A stretch of DNA of 8,587 bases from positions 1-8,587 of the forward strand of contig JAKSCN010000379.1 of the NCBI GenBank assembly GCA_022360595.1. Direction: 5' to 3'. A program made the position numbers and the translations under genes. Below are positions 5,467-8,587 of this stretch, piece by piece; the first letter of the stretch is position 1, and every line of letters begins with the position of its first letter. The notes under the pieces are model-generated. The model saw nothing but the letters and a program-made list of their open reading frames with translations. It was not told where the DNA came from and did not search any database. This stretch comes from Chromatiales bacterium (lineage in GTDB: Bacteria > Pseudomonadota > Gammaproteobacteria > Chromatiales > Chromatiaceae).

Positions 5467-6201
5467 ATGATGACCATCCAGGTTGAGGCTAGAACTGACA
5501 AAGGATTGATCCGGCCCATTAATGAGGACAGCATCGCAACTATTCCCGAACGTGGTTTGGTTGTGTTAGCTGATGGAATGGGTGGCTACAACGCCGGTGA
5601 GGTGGCCAGCCAGCTTGCGGTGGAGCAGATCTCATCCTATCTACTGAGTCGTGAACTACCCGATGTAGAAGCGATGGTAACCGCTGTTGAGCGGGCCAAC
5701 AGCGCTATCCTGACCATGATGGAGAGTGCTGATGAGTACCAAGGCATGGCTACTACGGTAGTGATGGCCAGTTTTGGCGCTGAAAGCGCCTGTTTCGCCC
5801 ATGTGGGCGATTCACGTATCTACCAGTATCGTGATGGGCGACTGGAGCAGCTCACTCAGGATCACTCGATGATCCAGGAGCTGATCAATCAAGGGATGTT
5901 CAATACCGTTGAAGAGGCCGAGCAGGCTGGTGTAAAAAAGAACATTCTGATACGTGGTGTTGGGATTGAAGAACAGGTTCAGGTGGATATTCGGGAACAG
6001 CTTCTGCGGGCCGGGGATCGCTATCTGCTCTGTTCGGACGGTTTGTCAGACATGGTTATCGAGGCAGAGATTGCCAGAGTGCTAGGTAACGATACGCTGA
6101 CAATTGCGGAAATGGCCGACACGTTACTCAAACTTGCTCTAGAGCAAGGAGGACGTGACAACATCTCGGTTATTGTCGTCTCAGTTGTGAATAATGATTA
6201 A
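5467..6201 (+). CDS. PP2C-family serine/threonine protein phosphatase (Stp/PppA-like)
   Basis: This is a compact Mn/Mg-dependent PP2C phosphatase of 244 residues, which removes phosphate from phospho-Thr/Ser on cytoplasmic proteins. Metal-site motifs are intact: RPINEDS (Glu20, Asp21), ADGMGG (Asp36), HVGDSRIY (Asp115), CSDGLSD (Asp191) and GRDNIS (Asp231). ATTVV (96-100) and LTQDHS (129-134) are also family-typical. No membrane segment or regulatory domain is attached. The frame is open back to a GTG at 5341, but the extra 42 residues are not PP2C-like and cover two dyads. ATG 5467 or 5470 places the family's opening strand (TIQVEARTDKG) at the N-terminus, as in other bacterial members. The Shine-Dalgarno is poor (AAGAG about 14 nt upstream). 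The FHA gene follows after 58 nt, so the two form a unit. No kinase gene is present. Confidence 0.92.
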   Translation: MMTIQVEARTDKGLIRPINEDSIATIPERGLVVLADGMGGYNAGEVASQLAVEQISSYLLSRELPDVEAMVTAVERANSAILTMMESADEYQGMATTVVMASFGAESACFAHVGDSRIYQYRDGRLEQLTQDHSMIQELINQGMFNTVEEAEQAGVKKNILIRGVGIEEQVQVDIREQLLRAGDRYLLCSDGLSDMVIEAEIARVLGNDTLTIAEMADTLLKLALEQGGRDNISVIVVSVVNND

Positions 6202-6259
6202 GTGAAACGGTGTGTCGTGCGCCAAGCAAAAAAAGCCGGTGTAGCTAAGAGAGGATAGA

Positions 6260-6916
6260 ATGGAAAAGCTCGTCATATTCAAAGGTGATGAGGTGATTAG
6301 GGAGTTTCCCCTAACACTCCAGAAGGTGACCATTGGAAGGGACCCTGAATTGGATATCTCACTGAATGACCCCTCCGTCAGTCGTCATCACGGTCAGCTA
6401 TTGAAGATCTTCAACAATTACTTCGTTGAGGATTTGAAGAGTACCAATGGCACGATGCTCAACAGCCACACCATTACCAAGCATATCCTCAAGCATGGCG
6501 ACACCATCCAGATGGGCAGTTTCTCTCTGCGCTACCAGAACTCGGACATGGAAGGGGTTGAAGAAGAAGATGATCTGGATAAAACGGTGGTGCTCCAACC
6601 CGAGGTGGTGCAGTCGACCAACCGTTCGCCACGAGTGGTGACGCCAAAGACCGCGATGGTGCGCTTTTTCAAAGGTCCCAATGAAGGCAAAGCGGAGAAG
6701 ATCGAACGCTCACTCTACACCATCGGCCGTCCTGGCGGTCAGGTAGCGGCCATTGCCCGGCGCCCACAAGGCTTCTATCTTCTCCACATTGGCGGCGATG
6801 CCTATCCCAAAATCAACAACAAGAGCGTCGACTCCAAGGCTGGTGTACAGCTTAGCGAAGGCGATGTGGTTGAGGTTGGCGATAACCTGATGGAGATCTC
6901 TTTCGGCGCCGGTTGA
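6260..6916 (+). CDS. FHA-domain protein with a second, degenerate FHA-like domain
   Basis: This 218-residue cytoplasmic protein should bind phospho-threonine peptides. The N-terminal FHA domain (about 3-92) has every binding landmark: Gly26-Arg27 in TIGRDPE, Ser41-Arg42 and His44 in SVSRHHG, and STNGT (61-65) with Asn63. An acidic linker (100-107) leads to DKTVV with Thr109, a plausible phosphorylation site resembling the acceptor threonines of other FHA signalling proteins. Residues 132-215 look like a second FHA fold: TIGRPGG (154-160) matches the first strand-turn, INNKSV and GDVVEVGDNLMEI match the end, but the S-R-x-x-H and x-N-G positions are lost. That half probably cannot bind phosphopeptide in the standard way. 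GAGG at 6251-6254 supports the ATG. It is cotranscribed with the PP2C phosphatase, the pairing seen in PppA/Fha-type switches. Confidence 0.9.
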   Translation: MEKLVIFKGDEVIREFPLTLQKVTIGRDPELDISLNDPSVSRHHGQLLKIFNNYFVEDLKSTNGTMLNSHTITKHILKHGDTIQMGSFSLRYQNSDMEGVEEEDDLDKTVVLQPEVVQSTNRSPRVVTPKTAMVRFFKGPNEGKAEKIERSLYTIGRPGGQVAAIARRPQGFYLLHIGGDAYPKINNKSVDSKAGVQLSEGDVVEVGDNLMEISFGAG

Positions 6917-6940
6917 TAGCGGCGCGCTATTTTACTTTAC
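6916..6940 (+). terminator. Short terminator after the FHA gene
   Basis: ATAGCG (6916-6921) pairs with CGCTAT (6925-6930) around GCG, followed by TTTACTTTAC. An alternative 5-bp stem uses GCGCC (6906-6910) and GGCGC (6921-6925). Only 20 bp separate the FHA stop from the mutS stop, so the tail runs into the end of mutS. The stem is short; efficiency is uncertain. Confidence 0.45.
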
Positions 6941-8587
6941 GCCTCTGCCAGATCTTTCAGCCGATAGAGGGCGTCGAGCGCCTCTCTCGGACTGAGTTCA
7001 TCGGGGTTGATGCTCTCCAGCTCCAACAGCGCCTCTGACGCTTCACAAGCCGGCTCAACCGGCGCTTCCGGCGCAAACAGGGATAGCTGATTGACCTGCT
7101 GATCCGCGTGGCGCTGGGCCGACTGTTCCAGCTCACCGAGTCTCACCCGAGCACGCTTGATTACCGACTTTGGCACCCCGGCCAACGCTGCCACCTGCAG
7201 GCCATAACTCTGATTGGCCGGCCCCTCCCGAACCGCATGCAGAAAGACAATGGAGTCGCCGTGCTCCACCGCAGTGAGGTGGACATTGGCGACACCCGGA
7301 TACTCCTCCGGCAGTGTGGTCAGCTCAAAGTAGTGGGTAGCGAACAGGGTAAAGGCGTGGATACGGGTTGCCAGCTCCACTGCACAGGCCCAGGCCAGCG
7401 AGAGACCGTCGAAGGTGCTGGTGCCGCGGCCGATCTCATCCATCAGCACCAAACTCTGGGCCGTGGCATTATGCAGGATGTTGGCGGTCTCCTCCATCTC
7501 CACCATAAAGGTCGAGCGGCCACCGGCCAGATCATCCGAAGCACCGATGCGGGTGAAGATGCCGTCTATCGGTCCCAACCTGGCTGCCTCGGCCGGGATG
7601 AAACAGCCCGCGTAGGCGAGCAGCACAATCAGCGCGGTCTGGCGCATGTAGGTCGATTTACCGCCCATATTCGGGCCGGTGATAATCAAAATGCGCTGTT
7701 GCTCGTTGAGTATTGAGTTGTTGGCGACAAAGGGCTCGCTGCTCACCTGTTCAACGACCGGATGGCGACCGTTCTCGATAGTGATCTCCGCCTCGTCGGT
7801 TAGCGTGGGCTGATTGAGCTGCAGCCGTTCCGCACGTTCGGCGAAGTTGTTGATCACATCGATGCTTGCCAGCCCTTCGGCGCAGTCCTGCAGCGTCACC
7901 AGATCAGATTGCAGTTTATCAAGCAGTTGATCGTAAAGGGCCTTTTCACGGCTGAGTGAACGCTCTTTGGCCGAGAGCACCTGGTCTTCAAACTTCTTCA
8001 GCTCAGGCGTGATAAAACGCTCGGCCCCCTTCAGGGTTTGGCGGCGAATATAATCCGTCGGTGCGGCATCGGACTGAGAACGAATGATCTCGATGTAGTA
8101 ACCGTGTACCCGGTTATAGCTCACTTTGAGATTGGCGATGCCGGTACGCTCACGCTCACGCTGCTCCAGATCGAGCAGAAACTGATCGGCGTTCTGCGAG
8201 AGATTGCGCAGCTCATCCAGCTCGGCGTCGTAGCCTTCAGCCAATACTCCGCCGTCGCGGATCAGCATCGGCGGATTTTCGATAATGGCTGATTGCAGCA
8301 GCTCGACCACGGCAGGGTGGGTGCCGATCTGCCCGGCAATGTCGCTCAGCAACGGCGCATCCAGTGGCGCCAATAGTGCTTGGAGCTGTGGTAACAGTGC
8401 CAGTGAATCACGCAGGGTGGCGAGATCGCGTGGCCGAGCTGATTTGAGGGCAATGCGGGCCAGGATACGTTCGATATCCCCCACGCCCTGCAGCACACTC
8501 TGCAGCTCCGGGTGATACTGCTGCTCCAATATCTGTGCTACAGCGCCGTGGCGTTGGCGTACCGCATCGGTATCGCGTAGCGGCCGA
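6937..8587 (-). CDS. mutS: DNA mismatch repair protein MutS, C-terminal two thirds (runs off right edge)
   Basis: MutS recognises mismatches after replication and uses ATP to recruit MutL. The frame stays open to the window edge; 549 residues are visible, beginning RPLRDTDAVRQR, a typical MutS core segment. By comparison with E. coli MutS (853 residues) about 300 N-terminal residues are missing, including the mismatch-contacting Phe-x-Glu. In visible numbering the lever/clamp covers roughly 1-270, with RERERTG and HGYYIEI. The ATPase follows: Walker A GPNMGGKST (304-312), DDLAGGRSTF (about 351-360), Walker B LVLMDEIGRGTST (379-391), and FATHYFEL with its conserved histidine at 418. QLSLF (500-504) fits the beta-clamp-binding consensus. 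The C-terminal LSPREALDALYRLKDL helix is the tetramerisation tail region. The TTG at 8529 is an internal leucine codon, not a start. It converges on the FHA gene. Confidence 0.97.
   Translation of the reverse strand, partial: RPLRDTDAVRQRHGAVAQILEQQYHPELQSVLQGVGDIERILARIALKSARPRDLATLRDSLALLPQLQALLAPLDAPLLSDIAGQIGTHPAVVELLQSAIIENPPMLIRDGGVLAEGYDAELDELRNLSQNADQFLLDLEQRERERTGIANLKVSYNRVHGYYIEIIRSQSDAAPTDYIRRQTLKGAERFITPELKKFEDQVLSAKERSLSREKALYDQLLDKLQSDLVTLQDCAEGLASIDVINNFAERAERLQLNQPTLTDEAEITIENGRHPVVEQVSSEPFVANNSILNEQQRILIITGPNMGGKSTYMRQTALIVLLAYAGCFIPAEAARLGPIDGIFTRIGASDDLAGGRSTFMVEMEETANILHNATAQSLVLMDEIGRGTSTFDGLSLAWACAVELATRIHAFTLFATHYFELTTLPEEYPGVANVHLTAVEHGDSIVFLHAVREGPANQSYGLQVAALAGVPKSVIKRARVRLGELEQSAQRHADQQVNQLSLFAPEAPVEPACEASEALLELESINPDELSPREALDALYRLKDLAEA

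Noticed and set aside
7108..7716. A 202-residue plus-strand open frame opposite mutS
   Set aside because: It is antisense to the conserved MutS ATPase domain and has no family features; the mutS frame fully explains the conservation.
8527..8529. TTG as a start codon giving a short, 530-residue MutS
   Set aside because: The frame continues to the window edge with typical MutS sequence (RPLRD, then R-x-x-x-A-V), so this is an internal leucine codon of a gene cut by the window.

Overview
The window looks like chromosomal housekeeping DNA from a gammaproteobacterium. The best clues are a complete XerD, a YajQ, a proteobacterial-type ferrochelatase and a MutS that resembles enterobacterial MutS over its whole visible length. 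Base composition is moderately GC-rich. I infer a Chromatiales-like or sulfur-oxidiser relative only loosely. No mobile element, CRISPR array, rRNA or tRNA is visible.

Layout, left to right. (1) The start of a small exported protein on the minus strand runs off the left edge. (2) A 343-bp non-coding stretch holds several dyads, including a perfect 16-bp palindrome just upstream of the next gene. (3) A secreted dienelactone-hydrolase-family enzyme (+) converges on a minus-strand pair, hemH followed 8 nt later by an unrecognised secreted protein. That protein carries a six-cysteine module repeated twice with nearly identical spacing. A long hairpin sits in the convergent gap. (4) Divergent from hemH is a pair overlapping by 4 nt: an O6-alkylguanine-DNA alkyltransferase (ogt-type) and xerD. 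(5) yajQ follows, ended by a clear hairpin terminator. (6) A two-gene signalling unit comes next: a PP2C-type Ser/Thr phosphatase and a protein with one canonical and one degenerate FHA domain, preceded by a leader with three dyads. (7) The last feature is the C-terminal two thirds of mutS (minus), which runs off the right edge.

Functionally the window mixes DNA maintenance (alkyl repair, chromosome dimer resolution, mismatch repair), haem synthesis, and phospho-threonine signalling. The signalling unit has the phosphatase ('eraser') and the phosphopeptide-binding FHA protein ('reader'), but no Ser/Thr kinase is present here. The two most interesting items are the duplicated six-cysteine secreted protein linked to hemH, and the kinase-less PP2C/double-FHA unit with its dyad-rich leader. 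Neither is proof of a new system.
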